Below are positions 48,759-59,021 of a stretch of 64,000 bases of DNA, piece after piece (within the stretch, counting starts at the first letter, position 1; each line of letters opens with the position of its first letter). Made by a program: the position numbers and the translations under genes. The notes beneath the pieces are model-generated. The model did not search any database. It saw only the letters and a program-made list of their open reading frames with translations, and had not been told where the DNA came from. The stretch lies in the NCBI RefSeq assembly GCF_030409215.1, contig NZ_JAUFPL010000028.1, forward strand, positions 243,220 through 307,219, given 5' to 3'. Source of the DNA: Halomonas ramblicola. GTDB taxonomy: Bacteria; Pseudomonadota; Gammaproteobacteria; Pseudomonadales; Halomonadaceae.

Positions 48759-50207
48759 TCAGAAGGTAGAAAGTCCCGTTGCCTCCATGAGCCGGTAGCG
48801 CCAGCTCTGCCAGGCGGTGGCGTCGTCGTGGGCGGCGAAGGGCTCGCTGGTATGGCGCGAGGGGGTGTCGACCCAGCGCTCCTCGAAGAAGGCCGCGGCG
48901 TCGATCAACGCCGGCATGTCCGTCGGGCCGGCCAGGCGCACGCTGGTCTCGAGGTTGAGGTCGTCGAGGTTGCGTCGGGTGAAGTTGGCCGAGCCGAGGA
49001 TCAGCTCCGCCTCGCCCCCGTCGGCGGGGCGACGCAGCAGCAGCTTGCTGTGGCACTGTTCCCCACGGGTGGCGCACCAGCGCACCTCGATACCCGCCGC
49101 CGCCAGCTCACGGGCCACCGGGCGGTTGGGGATGCCGCCCTTCTCCAGGCCGAAGGCGTCGCGGTTGGGATCGAGCAGTGCACGGACCTCGGCGCCACGG
49201 GCCCGGGCGGCCTTGAGCGCCTCGATCACCCCGCGATGGGCCAGGTAGAAGACCGCCAGGTCGAGGCGGTCGCCGGGGCGACTGGCGGCGATGGCGGCCA
49301 GCAGGGCGTCGCGGATCGCGCCCTCGGTGAGCAGCTGCACCCGGGGGCCGGCGAGGTCGCCCGCCGCCGCGGGAGCCGACGGCCCGGGCAGGGTGACGCC
49401 GGACCAGGCCGCCACCGGCCGTTCGGAGTCGAGCAGGTCCAGGGCCGCCGGCCCCTGGAACACCAGCGCCACGTTGCCGTGGCGGCTGCTGGCGTCGTGG
49501 GGATTCGCCGAGGTCACCAGGCCCGCCCAGTCGTCGCCCCGGTCGACCACCAGGGTCTTGCGGTGGTTGGCGTTGAAGTTGAGCAGCGTCAGGTAGCTGC
49601 GCAGGGTGACCCGCCCCGGCCCCAGGGCATTGGGTAGCCAGCCGGCCCCGGCGCTGTTGTCGAACCAGCGCGGCCCCAGGTGCCAGGCGCCGGACCACAG
49701 CGGGTTGGAAGCGCGCAGCCGGGTCAGGTCGGTCTCCACCACCCGTACGCCGGCCTCGCGCAGCCGCTCGAGATGCTCGAGCTCGAGGCCACCGTAGAGG
49801 GTATTGAGCGGATCGGTGATCACCACCGCCCGGAGCCCCGGGTGGCGCCGACGGGCCGCGATCAGCGCCTCGCTCAGCTCGCGGGAGAGCGGCCGGAAGT
49901 CCTCGCCGTCGGCGTTGCCGGCGAAGGCGTTGAACAGGAACATGTCGACCACCACCAGGCGGCGGGCCTGGCCGATCAGCGCCAGCACCTCGTCGAAGAT
50001 CCACTGCTGCTGGTGGCGCCGGCCCGCGGCGTCGTACCAGGTCCTGTCGGCCAGGAAGCGCACTTCGGCGGCGGGCCGCTCCGGCCCGGCCCGGCCGAGC
50101 CCCTCGGGCAGCGGCTTCATGCGCTGCCAGGTTCCCATGGCCACCCAAGCCAGCAGCACCGCCCCCAATATCCAGGGCCACATCCGTCGCCTCCCCGTCT
50201 CGGCCAT
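48759..50207 (-). CDS. Phospholipase D family protein
   Basis: A 482-residue protein with an N-terminal membrane helix (about residues 9-28) and two PLD-like domains. The first HKD-type motif is NANHRKTLVVDRGDDWAG near residue 220; the second is CHSKLLLRRPADGGEAELILGSANFTRRN near residue 410, where the spacing to the Asp is altered. This layout matches cardiolipin-synthase-like or PLD-family phosphodiesterases, probably acting at the periplasmic face. No partner gene gives the substrate. The start MAETGRRRMWPWIL at 50207 is chosen for the membrane anchor. Confidence 0.82.
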   Translation of the reverse strand: MAETGRRRMWPWILGAVLLAWVAMGTWQRMKPLPEGLGRAGPERPAAEVRFLADRTWYDAAGRRHQQQWIFDEVLALIGQARRLVVVDMFLFNAFAGNADGEDFRPLSRELSEALIAARRRHPGLRAVVITDPLNTLYGGLELEHLERLREAGVRVVETDLTRLRASNPLWSGAWHLGPRWFDNSAGAGWLPNALGPGRVTLRSYLTLLNFNANHRKTLVVDRGDDWAGLVTSANPHDASSRHGNVALVFQGPAALDLLDSERPVAAWSGVTLPGPSAPAAAGDLAGPRVQLLTEGAIRDALLAAIAASRPGDRLDLAVFYLAHRGVIEALKAARARGAEVRALLDPNRDAFGLEKGGIPNRPVARELAAAGIEVRWCATRGEQCHSKLLLRRPADGGEAELILGSANFTRRNLDDLNLETSVRLAGPTDMPALIDAAAFFEERWVDTPSRHTSEPFAAHDDATAWQSWRYRLMEATGLSTF

Positions 50208-50288
50208 GTCGCCTGCCTCCCTGCCCCTTGCCTGCCGGCACCCGCCGGCGACCTCCGTCGCCAGCATAACCCGGGACCCGACCGGAAC

Positions 50289-50320
50289 GCAGCGCGCCCG
50301 GCCGTAGCCGGGCGCGCTGC
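50289..50320 (-). terminator. Terminator of the urease operon
   Basis: A perfect 13-bp stem GCAGCGCGCCCGG/CCGGGCGCGCTGC with a 6-base loop, 19 bases after the last gene of the urease operon on the minus strand. No U-tract. Confidence 0.65.
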
Positions 50321-50339
50321 ATGACGCTATCGCTCGACT

Positions 50340-50570
50340 TCAGCGACGGCGTGCCAACCGGCGACGACGCAGGACGAGCCTGGCCATGGCCGCTATGGCT
50401 GCCACGCCCAGGATGCCGATCGCCAGTACGGCCAGCATCGAGGGGCTGCCGGTATGGGCATGGACCCCTGGGGCGCCATGCCCAGGGTGGGCCAGGACGG
50501 TGCTGACCGGCCCCAGGGCCACAGCACCCAGGGAGAGGGAACGAGCGAAGGGAGAAAGCCTGAGGGTCAT
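50340..50570 (-). CDS. Small secreted or membrane protein at the end of the urease operon
   Basis: A 76-residue protein following ureG by 41 bases. It has a signal peptide (TLRLSPFARSLSLGAVALGPVSTVLA), then HPGHGAPGVHAHTG, four histidines in about 12 residues, then a second membrane helix (MLAVLAIGILGVAAIAAMARLVL) and an arginine-rich end RRRRLARRR. The HPGHG after a signal peptide is also the start of HupE/UreJ nickel permeases, but the other helices are missing. It may bind or deliver nickel. No known family can be asserted; the reading frame and its location in the operon support that it is real. Confidence 0.65.
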   Translation of the reverse strand: MTLRLSPFARSLSLGAVALGPVSTVLAHPGHGAPGVHAHTGSPSMLAVLAIGILGVAAIAAMARLVLRRRRLARRR

Positions 50571-50611
50571 CGTGAATCTCCTGGTCTTGGGGGCATCGTT
50601 GCAGAAAGGGA

Positions 50612-51250
50612 TCAGGCGGGTGTGGTGGCGACCTGGGGCCGGCGCTCCGGCAGCATGCCGCGGTCGAGGATGAAGCGGATGATCTCCTCGAGGCCGACAC
50701 CGTCGTAGAGATTGGTGAACACGAAGGGACGCTCGCCGCGCATCGTCTTCGCATCGCGCTCCATCACCTCGAGCGAGGCATGAACCTGTTCGGCGATGTC
50801 GATCTTGTTGATGATCAGCAGGTCCGACTTGGTGATGCCGGGGCCGCCCTTGCGCGGGATCTTGTCGCCGGCGGAGACGTCGATCACGTAGAGGGTGAGG
50901 TCGGAGAGTTCCGGACTGAAGGTGGCCGAGAGGTTGTCGCCGCCGGACTCCACCAGCACCAGTTCCAGGTCGGGATGGCGCGCCTGGAGGTCGTCGATGG
51001 CGGCGAGGTTCATGGAGGCGTCCTCGCGGATGGCGGTGTGCGGACAGCCACCGGTCTCCACGCCGAGGATGCGATCCGCCGGTAGCGCCTCGTGCTTGAG
51101 CAGGAAGTCGGCATCCTCGCGGGTATAGATATCGTTGGTGACCACGGCGATATCGTAGTGGTCGCGCAGCGCCAGGCAGAGCTGCTTGAGCAGTGCCGTC
51201 TTGCCGGAACCCACCGGGCCGCCGACGCCTACGCGCAGGCAATGTGTCAT
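50612..51250 (-). CDS. ureG: Urease accessory GTPase UreG
   Basis: A 212-residue GTPase that drives nickel insertion into urease with UreF and UreD. The P-loop [15 protein letters not shown] is at about residues 8-22, followed by [31 protein letters not shown] (nickel-binding Cys-Pro-His), [19 protein letters not shown] and [16 protein letters not shown]. Length agrees with the family (205-215). It is 154 bases downstream of ureF with an inverted-repeat element between. Confidence 0.97.
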   Translation of the reverse strand: MTHCLRVGVGGPVGSGKTALLKQLCLALRDHYDIAVVTNDIYTREDADFLLKHEALPADRILGVETGGCPHTAIREDASMNLAAIDDLQARHPDLELVLVESGGDNLSATFSPELSDLTLYVIDVSAGDKIPRKGGPGITKSDLLIINKIDIAEQVHASLEVMERDAKTMRGERPFVFTNLYDGVGLEEIIRFILDRGMLPERRPQVATTPA

Positions 51251-51304
51251 CTTTTTCTCTCCTCATGCATGCTTCAATCGTTTGCCTTTCCGGCACGGGC
51301 GACC

Positions 51305-51372
51305 CACTGGCCTCACCACGCCACGCGGCCGAAACCCTGGCCCTCCGGCCGCGCGAGGTGGATTCGCCAGTG
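51305..51372. repeat. Nested inverted repeats between ureF and ureG
   Basis: CACTGGC (51305-51311) pairs with GCCAGTG (51366-51372), and inside them CGCGGCCG pairs with CGGCCGCG. It may be a stability or processing element in the urease mRNA. Confidence 0.4.
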
Positions 51373-51404
51373 ATCGCCCTGCCGTCCTGTCTTGACGTTC
51401 GGCG

Positions 51405-52127
51405 CTAACTTCTGAACAGCCGCGAATACTGGGTCTCGTGCAGGGCGCTGGCCAGCGCCAGGCCGGGCAGTGCCGGGCCGAGCTCGTCGTCGGGCAGCGA
51501 GAGCGCCTCATCCACCGCGGCCACCAGCGCCGGTCGCAGCCGCTCCACCAGGCGCTGGGCGGCGGTATGGCCCAGCGGCAGCGCCTTGCAGGCCACCGTC
51601 AGCTGGTTCTCCAGCCAGGCCCAGGCGAAGCCGAGCAGCGCCTGGCGCACCGGCACCCCGCGGCACCGGGCGGCCCAGGCGAAGACGGTCACATAGCCGG
51701 CGCCCGCAGGCAGCGCCGGCGCCTCCCGCGAAGGGCTCTCCGGCAGCAAGTCGAGGCTCGCCAGCAGCCGTGCCAGGCTGCTGCCCAGTCGGGCATCCTC
51801 GGCGACGAGCTCGGCGGTCTCGCGGTTGGCGGCGAGCCAGGCGTCCCACTCGGCCAGCGCCTCGTCATCGCCCTCGGCCCAGGCGGCGTACAGGCGCGCC
51901 AGCGCCGGCAGCTCGCAGCGGGTCAGGCCATCGTCGAGCACGCCGGCGAGCCAGTCACCGAGGCTCGCCTCGTCGCTCACCCAGCCCAGCTCGAAGGCGC
52001 TCTCCAGCCCCTGGGAGAAGGCGAAGGCGCCGATCGGCAACGCCGGGCTGACCAGCTGCAGCAGGCCCAGCAGTGCCAGATCGTCGCCCTGCCCCCCACT
52101 CGGCAGGTCGACCAATTCAGTGGGCAT
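51405..52127 (-). CDS. ureF: Urease accessory protein UreF
   Basis: A 240-residue all-helical protein that forms part of the UreDFG activation complex. LLQLVSPALPIGAFAFSQGLESAFELGWV near residues 20-48 is the UreF signature region, and ALLGFAWAWLENQLTVACKALPLGHTAAQRLV is the conserved C-terminal segment. The start MPTELVDLP at 52127 has AGGA seven bases upstream; an in-frame ATG at 52151 is less likely. It overlaps ureE by 11 bases. Confidence 0.93.
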   Translation of the reverse strand: MPTELVDLPSGGQGDDLALLGLLQLVSPALPIGAFAFSQGLESAFELGWVSDEASLGDWLAGVLDDGLTRCELPALARLYAAWAEGDDEALAEWDAWLAANRETAELVAEDARLGSSLARLLASLDLLPESPSREAPALPAGAGYVTVFAWAARCRGVPVRQALLGFAWAWLENQLTVACKALPLGHTAAQRLVERLRPALVAAVDEALSLPDDELGPALPGLALASALHETQYSRLFRS

Positions 52128-52617
52128 GGTGATGTCCTGGTTCGTGATCATGGCCGTGTGAATGAGAGTGCCCGCCCGGTTGCCGATAGGCGCCCGGCTC
52201 CGGGTCGAAGGGGGCATCGACACGTTCGAGGCTCGCCCCCAGCCGTTCGGCCAGCTCCTCCAACACATGGTCCGGCGGGAAGCGCACGAAGCCGCCGCGC
52301 GCGTCCTCGCCCAGCGCCAGTTGCACATGGCGGTTGCCCAGGTGGTAGGCGAGCCGCGCCAGTGGCAGCCCGGCGACGACCCGTGCGGTGACCACCGGCT
52401 CGACGGCCGCCCTGACGATCACCACCTCGCCGCTCGCGGCACCCAGGCCCTCACCGTCGCGCAGCACCGGGCCGCGGTCCAGGAACAGGCCGAGCTCGCG
52501 TCCGGCATCGCTCGTCGCCTTGAGGCGGCCCAGCATGCGCCGCTCATAGGGCAGCGTCAGGGTATCGCTGGCCCGATCCGCCGCGATGGGCCCCAGCCGT
52601 TCGGTCAGTCTCAACAT
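52117..52617 (-). CDS. ureE: Urease nickel metallochaperone UreE
   Basis: A 166-residue protein that delivers nickel to the urease complex. The N-terminal peptide-binding domain (about residues 1-75) is followed by the metal-binding domain with YHLGNRHVQLAL (the conserved nickel His) and a histidine-rich C-terminus HSHGHDHEPGHHHAH, typical of UreE. Start at 52617, nine bases after the ureC stop. Confidence 0.95.
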   Translation of the reverse strand: MLRLTERLGPIAADRASDTLTLPYERRMLGRLKATSDAGRELGLFLDRGPVLRDGEGLGAASGEVVIVRAAVEPVVTARVVAGLPLARLAYHLGNRHVQLALGEDARGGFVRFPPDHVLEELAERLGASLERVDAPFDPEPGAYRQPGGHSHSHGHDHEPGHHHAH

Positions 52618-52625
52618 ATGGGCTC

Positions 52626-54325
<1,700 letters not shown>

Positions 54326-54329
<4 letters not shown>

Positions 54330-54655
54330 GGCTTGCCTCCTGTGTTGCCATCCAGCGCGCCCATCACCTCGCCGCGGAAGCCGTAGATATGGCGACGGCC
54401 GACGAAGGGAATCAGCGTCACCTCGCGGGTCTGGCCCGGCTCGAAGCGGATCGCCGTGCCGGCGGCCACGTCCAGCCGGTGGCCGCGTGCCTTCTCACGA
54501 TCGAAGACCAGCGCCGGGTTGGCCTCGGCGAAATGGTAGTGGGAACCGACCTGGATCGGCCGGTCGCCGGTGTTGGCGACCTCGACGGTGATCCGCTGCC
54601 GCCCTTCGCAGAGCGCGATCTCGCCGTCCTGAAGCTGATATTCACCGGGAATCAT
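54326..54655 (-). CDS. ureB: Urease beta subunit UreB
   Basis: A 109-residue structural subunit, beginning MIPGEYQ and containing [24 protein letters not shown] and [25 protein letters not shown], all invariant regions of UreB. It assembles with UreA and UreC into the (UreABC)3 trimer. Stop overlaps ureC by four bases; start follows ureA by ten. Confidence 0.98.
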
Positions 54656-54665
54656 AAGGGGGCTC

Positions 54666-54968
<303 letters not shown>

Positions 54969-54998
54969 GGTGCCCTCGCGATGTCGGATGAATGTCGC

Positions 54999-55119
54999 GT
55001 AGGAGGGATGCTTTGCATCGCGACTGGTGCCGCCAGGCACCTGGCGGCATTTGCCGGGCGTAGGTCACGCTGCCAAGGCGCCTGACGGCGCCAGTCGCCC
55101 GGCGGAGCCGGCCTCCTAC
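54999..55119. repeat. REP-like inverted pair (BIME) between ureD and ureA
   Basis: Two inverted elements share the layout GTAGGAGG, a 13-base stem-loop, GCGACTGG, then a second GC hairpin. The plus copy (54999-55027) has stem GATGC/GCATC with TTT loop; the minus copy (55119-55091) has stem CCGGC/GCCGG with TCC loop. The conserved flanks with different but paired stems are typical of REP elements mobilised by a RAYT transposase. Confidence 0.8.
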
Positions 55120-55146
55120 GGTGTTCTGTTCAAGCGTCCTGCCTGG

Positions 55147-56049
55147 TCATGTTCGCCAGATCCGCGGCGCCTGCGCCTCGCGACCCACCAGCCGTGGCCG
55201 CAATACCGTCCAGGCCGCCTCGCACAGCGCCCAGGCCTCGTTACGTTCGTTACCCAGGTAGCGCAGCAGCAAGACGCCGTGGCGCAGCGTGACCGCCCAG
55301 CGAGGCGAGGCCGGCAGGGCCTCGCGCAGCGCCTCGATGGCCTCGCGCCCGTCGGCCAGGCCCACCGCCCAGAGGGTCGCCTGGACGCTGGCGCCGCCCT
55401 GCCCCCAGCGCCCGAGGAAGCGCGGGTGGGTCGGGTCCAGCGGCTGTCGCTCCAGCCATAGCGGCCGGCCATCGCGGGTCAGGCGGAAGCGCTGGTCGAT
55501 GCGTCCGCTGACATAGGGCAAGCGGCTCGCCGGCCGCCCCAGGGCCAATACCTCCCAGCCCAGGCAGCGGGCGTTGCCGGTGAGTTCGATGGTGGTGGCC
55601 TGCTCGCCCCGCGAGCCATCGAAGGCGATGGTTTCCTGGGGCAGCCACTCCAGCAGGCCGCCATCGGCGACCTCGAGGTGGGTGTCCTGCCGCCAGGCCA
55701 CGCCATGGCTGTCGGCACGGTAGAGCTTGTTGGCGGCCGGCGTGGTCAGCAGCGCCTGGGCGCCCGCCTCGACCCGGGCCGAGATGGCCAGGGCATCGCC
55801 GCTGACCAGGCCGCCGGGCGGATGCAGCAGGTAGACATGGCAGGCGCCGGAGCGGCCTTCCGCATCGCGTCCCTCCGGATAGAAGGGCCGCTGGACCCGC
55901 AATGGGCCCTGGTGACGCGCCCGGGACAGACGGGTCACGCCCTCCCGGACCGAGAAGCCGAGATCCAGCGACGCCGCCCAGTGGCGGCCGGCATCGAAAC
56001 GGTGGCCCGACTCGAGATGGGAAGGGATGGCGCGCGGGATGGCCGTCAT
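55147..56049 (-). CDS. ureD: Urease accessory protein UreD
   Basis: A 300-residue scaffold protein that binds apo-urease and channels nickel from UreG. The UreD signature regions include YPEGRDAEGRSGACHVYLLHPPGGLVSGD, ALLTTPAANKLYR, LEWLPQETIAFDG and ELTGNARCLGWEVLALGRPAS. First gene of the operon, 31 bases downstream of the start point predicted from a strong -24/-12 promoter. A weak part is only the exact N-terminus. Confidence 0.95.
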   Translation of the reverse strand: MTAIPRAIPSHLESGHRFDAGRHWAASLDLGFSVREGVTRLSRARHQGPLRVQRPFYPEGRDAEGRSGACHVYLLHPPGGLVSGDALAISARVEAGAQALLTTPAANKLYRADSHGVAWRQDTHLEVADGGLLEWLPQETIAFDGSRGEQATTIELTGNARCLGWEVLALGRPASRLPYVSGRIDQRFRLTRDGRPLWLERQPLDPTHPRFLGRWGQGGASVQATLWAVGLADGREAIEALREALPASPRWAVTLRHGVLLLRYLGNERNEAWALCEAAWTVLRPRLVGREAQAPRIWRT

Positions 56050-56090
56050 GACAAGGGTCCTGTGCGTCCGGTGGCTATTGCCTCTCCCTC

Positions 56091-56106
56091 AGCAAGCCAC
56101 GTACCA
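56091..56106 (-). promoter_or_regulatory. Strong sigma-54 promoter of the urease operon
   Basis: On the minus strand TGGTACGTGGCTTGCT matches 11 of 12 fixed positions of the sigma-54 consensus TGGCACG-N4-TTGCW, with the -24 GG and -12 GC exactly spaced. Transcription would start near 56080. Confidence 0.8.
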
Positions 56107-56215
56107 ACTTGGTGAAAAAAGAAAGAAATATCTTTAAATCAATGGATTATTTTGTACACAATCCGGCATTCGATGCCCTGAATGCACCAATCCCGCTCTC
56201 GAGGCACTGCTCCGC

Positions 56216-56232
56216 CGCACCATTTCTGGGCA
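56216..56232. promoter_or_regulatory. Possible NtrC site upstream of ureD
   Basis: CGCACCATTTCTGGGCA matches about 10 of 14 fixed positions of the NtrC palindrome TGCACCA-N3-TGGTGCA. TGCACC half-sites also occur at 56183-56188 and 56246-56251, 63 bp apart. The distance from the promoter (about 140 bases) suits an enhancer. Confidence 0.35.
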
Positions 56233-56296
56233 CCCCAGGACGGAATGCACCGATAAAAGGCAAGGCGCCCGCTCCGGCCGAGACCGAAGCGGGCGA

Positions 56297-56338
56297 TGGG
56301 CGCTGGGCGCTGGGCGCTGGGCGCTGGGCGCTGGGCGC
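56297..56338. repeat. Tandem array, six copies of TGGGCGC
   Basis: Six exact 7-bp units (42 bp) end nine bases before the urtE stop codon at 56348, in the gap between the two urea operons. Same unit length as the CTGGAAG array at 44004 but a different sequence. Confidence 0.9.
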
Positions 56339-56347
56339 GGGCGGAGC

Positions 56348-57045
56348 CTACACCGTCAGGTGCTCCTTGATCAGTTCGTCGGAGAGTTCGCCGATCTCGC
56401 CCTTGGCCACCGGCCGGCCGCGATCCAGGATCGCGAAGCGGTCGGCGTAGCGGCGGGCGAAGGGCAGCTTCTGCTCCACCAGCAGCACGGTCAGGCCGTC
56501 CTCGGCGATCAGCCGGCGGATCACCTCGCCGATCTGGGTGACGATATTGGGCTGGATGCCCTCCCCCGGCTCGTCGAGGATCAGCAGGCGCGGCTCCAGC
56601 ACCAGGGCGCGACCGATGGCCAGCTGCTGCTGCTGACCGCCGGAGAGGTCGCCGCCGCGCCGGTGACGCATCTCCTCGAGCACCGGAAACAGCTCATAGA
56701 CGCGCTCGGGAATGGTACGCCGGCCATCGCCGCGAGCGGCCAGGCCGGTGCGCAGGTTCTCCTCCACCGTGAGCAGCGGGAAGATCTGCCGGCCCTGGGG
56801 CACATAGCCGATGCCCAGCCGCGAGCGCTCCTCCACCCGCCGACGGGTCAGTTCCACGTCGTCGGCGTAGTGGATGCCCCCGGAGGCCACCGCCACCTCG
56901 CCCATGACCGCCTTCATCAGGGTGGTCTTGCCCACCCCGTTACGGCCCATCACGCAGGTGCACTGCCCCGTCGGCACCTCCAGGTCCAGGTCCCAGAGGG
57001 TATGGCTCTCGCCGTAGTACTGGTTCAGCTTGTCGACGCTCAGCA

Positions 57046-57046
<1 letters not shown>
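56348..57046 (-). CDS. urtE: Urea ABC transporter ATPase UrtE
   Basis: A 232-residue LivF-like ATPase. Walker A GRNGVGKTTLMKAV, the Q-loop PQGRQIFPLLTVEENL, signature LSGGQQQQLAIGRAL and Walker B LLILDEPGEGIQP are visible. Instead of a switch histidine it reads VEQKL, as in LivF. The DEPGEGIQPNIV motif is diagnostic of UrtE. Start overlaps the urtD stop by one base. Last gene of the urt operon. Confidence 0.94.
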
Positions 57047-57881
<835 letters not shown>

Positions 57882-57885
<4 letters not shown>

Positions 57886-59015
57886 GCGGCGCTCTCCCCC
57901 GCGGTCGGTTGGGATGTCTGGGCGTGGCTCGCGCGGCGCCTGGGGCGCTGGCCCAGCAGGCCGGCGATGCCCCTGGGCAGGAAGACGGTGACCAGCACGA
58001 ACATGCCGCCCAGGGCGAACAGCCAGGCATCGGGCATCACCCCGGTGAACACCGTCTTGGCGTAGTTGACCAGCAGCGCGCCGATCACCGCGCCGTAGAG
58101 GGTCGCGCGGCCACCCAGGGCCACCCACAGCACCACTTCGATGGAGAAGATCGGCGAGAACTCGCTGGGGTTGATGATGCCCACCTGGGGCACGTAGAGG
58201 GCGCCGGCCACCCCGGCGAGCATCGCCGAGACCACGAAGACGAACAGCTGGAAGCGCTCGACCCGGTAACCCAGGAAGCGGGTGCGCGCCTCGGCGTCGC
58301 GACAGGCCACGCTGACCCGGCCCAGCTTGCTGGCGACGATCGCCCGGCACAGCACATAGCCCAGCGCCAGGGCGATGCCGGTGGCGAGGAACAGCCCCAG
58401 CCGGGTGGCATCGCTTCTCAGGTCGAAGCCCAGCAGCTCGCGGAAGTCGGTGAGGCCGTTGTTGCCACCGAAGCCCATCTCGTTGCGGAAGAAGGCCAGC
58501 ATCAGGGCGAAGGTCATGGCCTGGGTGATGATCGACAGATAGACCCCGGTGACCCGCGAACGAAACGCCAGGAAGCCGAACACCAGGGCCAGCAGGCCCG
58601 GCGCCAGCAACACCATCGGGAAGGCGAACCACGGCATGTCGAAACCCAGCCAGTACCAGGGCAGGCTGTCCCAGTCCAGGAACACCATAAAGTCCGGTAG
58701 CACCGGGTCGCCGTAGACGCCGCGATCGCCGATCTGGCGCATCAGGTACATGCCCATGGCATAGCCGCCCAGGGCGAAGAAGGCGCCATGCCCCAGGCTG
58801 AGGATGCCCAGGTAGCCCCACACCAGGTCGACGGCCACCGCCAGCAGCGCATAGCTCAGGTACTTGCCGAGCAGGGTCACCGTATAGGTGGAAACGTGCA
58901 GCGGATGGCCCGCCGGCACGGCCAGGTTGAGCAGGGTGACCAGCGCCAGGGCGGCCAGCAGGATACCCAGGAAGAGCCGGGTCGAGCGTTCGGAGAAAGG
59001 TCGTGTCAGCCACAT
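57882..59015 (-). CDS. urtC: Urea ABC transporter permease UrtC
   Basis: A 377-residue LivM-like permease with about ten predicted helices. The motifs DLVWGYLGILSLGHGAFFALGGYAMGMYLM and NGLTDF, followed by DAEARTRFLGYRVERFQLFVFVVSAMLAGVAGALYV, are characteristic of the family. It starts six bases after the urtB stop. With UrtB it should form the membrane channel for urea. Confidence 0.94.
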
Positions 59016-59021
59016 GATGGT

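Noticed and set aside
56174..56189. A second sigma-54 promoter upstream of ureD
   Set aside because: It has GG-N10-GC spacing but only about 7 of 12 matches, while 56091-56106 matches 11 of 12 and is closer to the gene.
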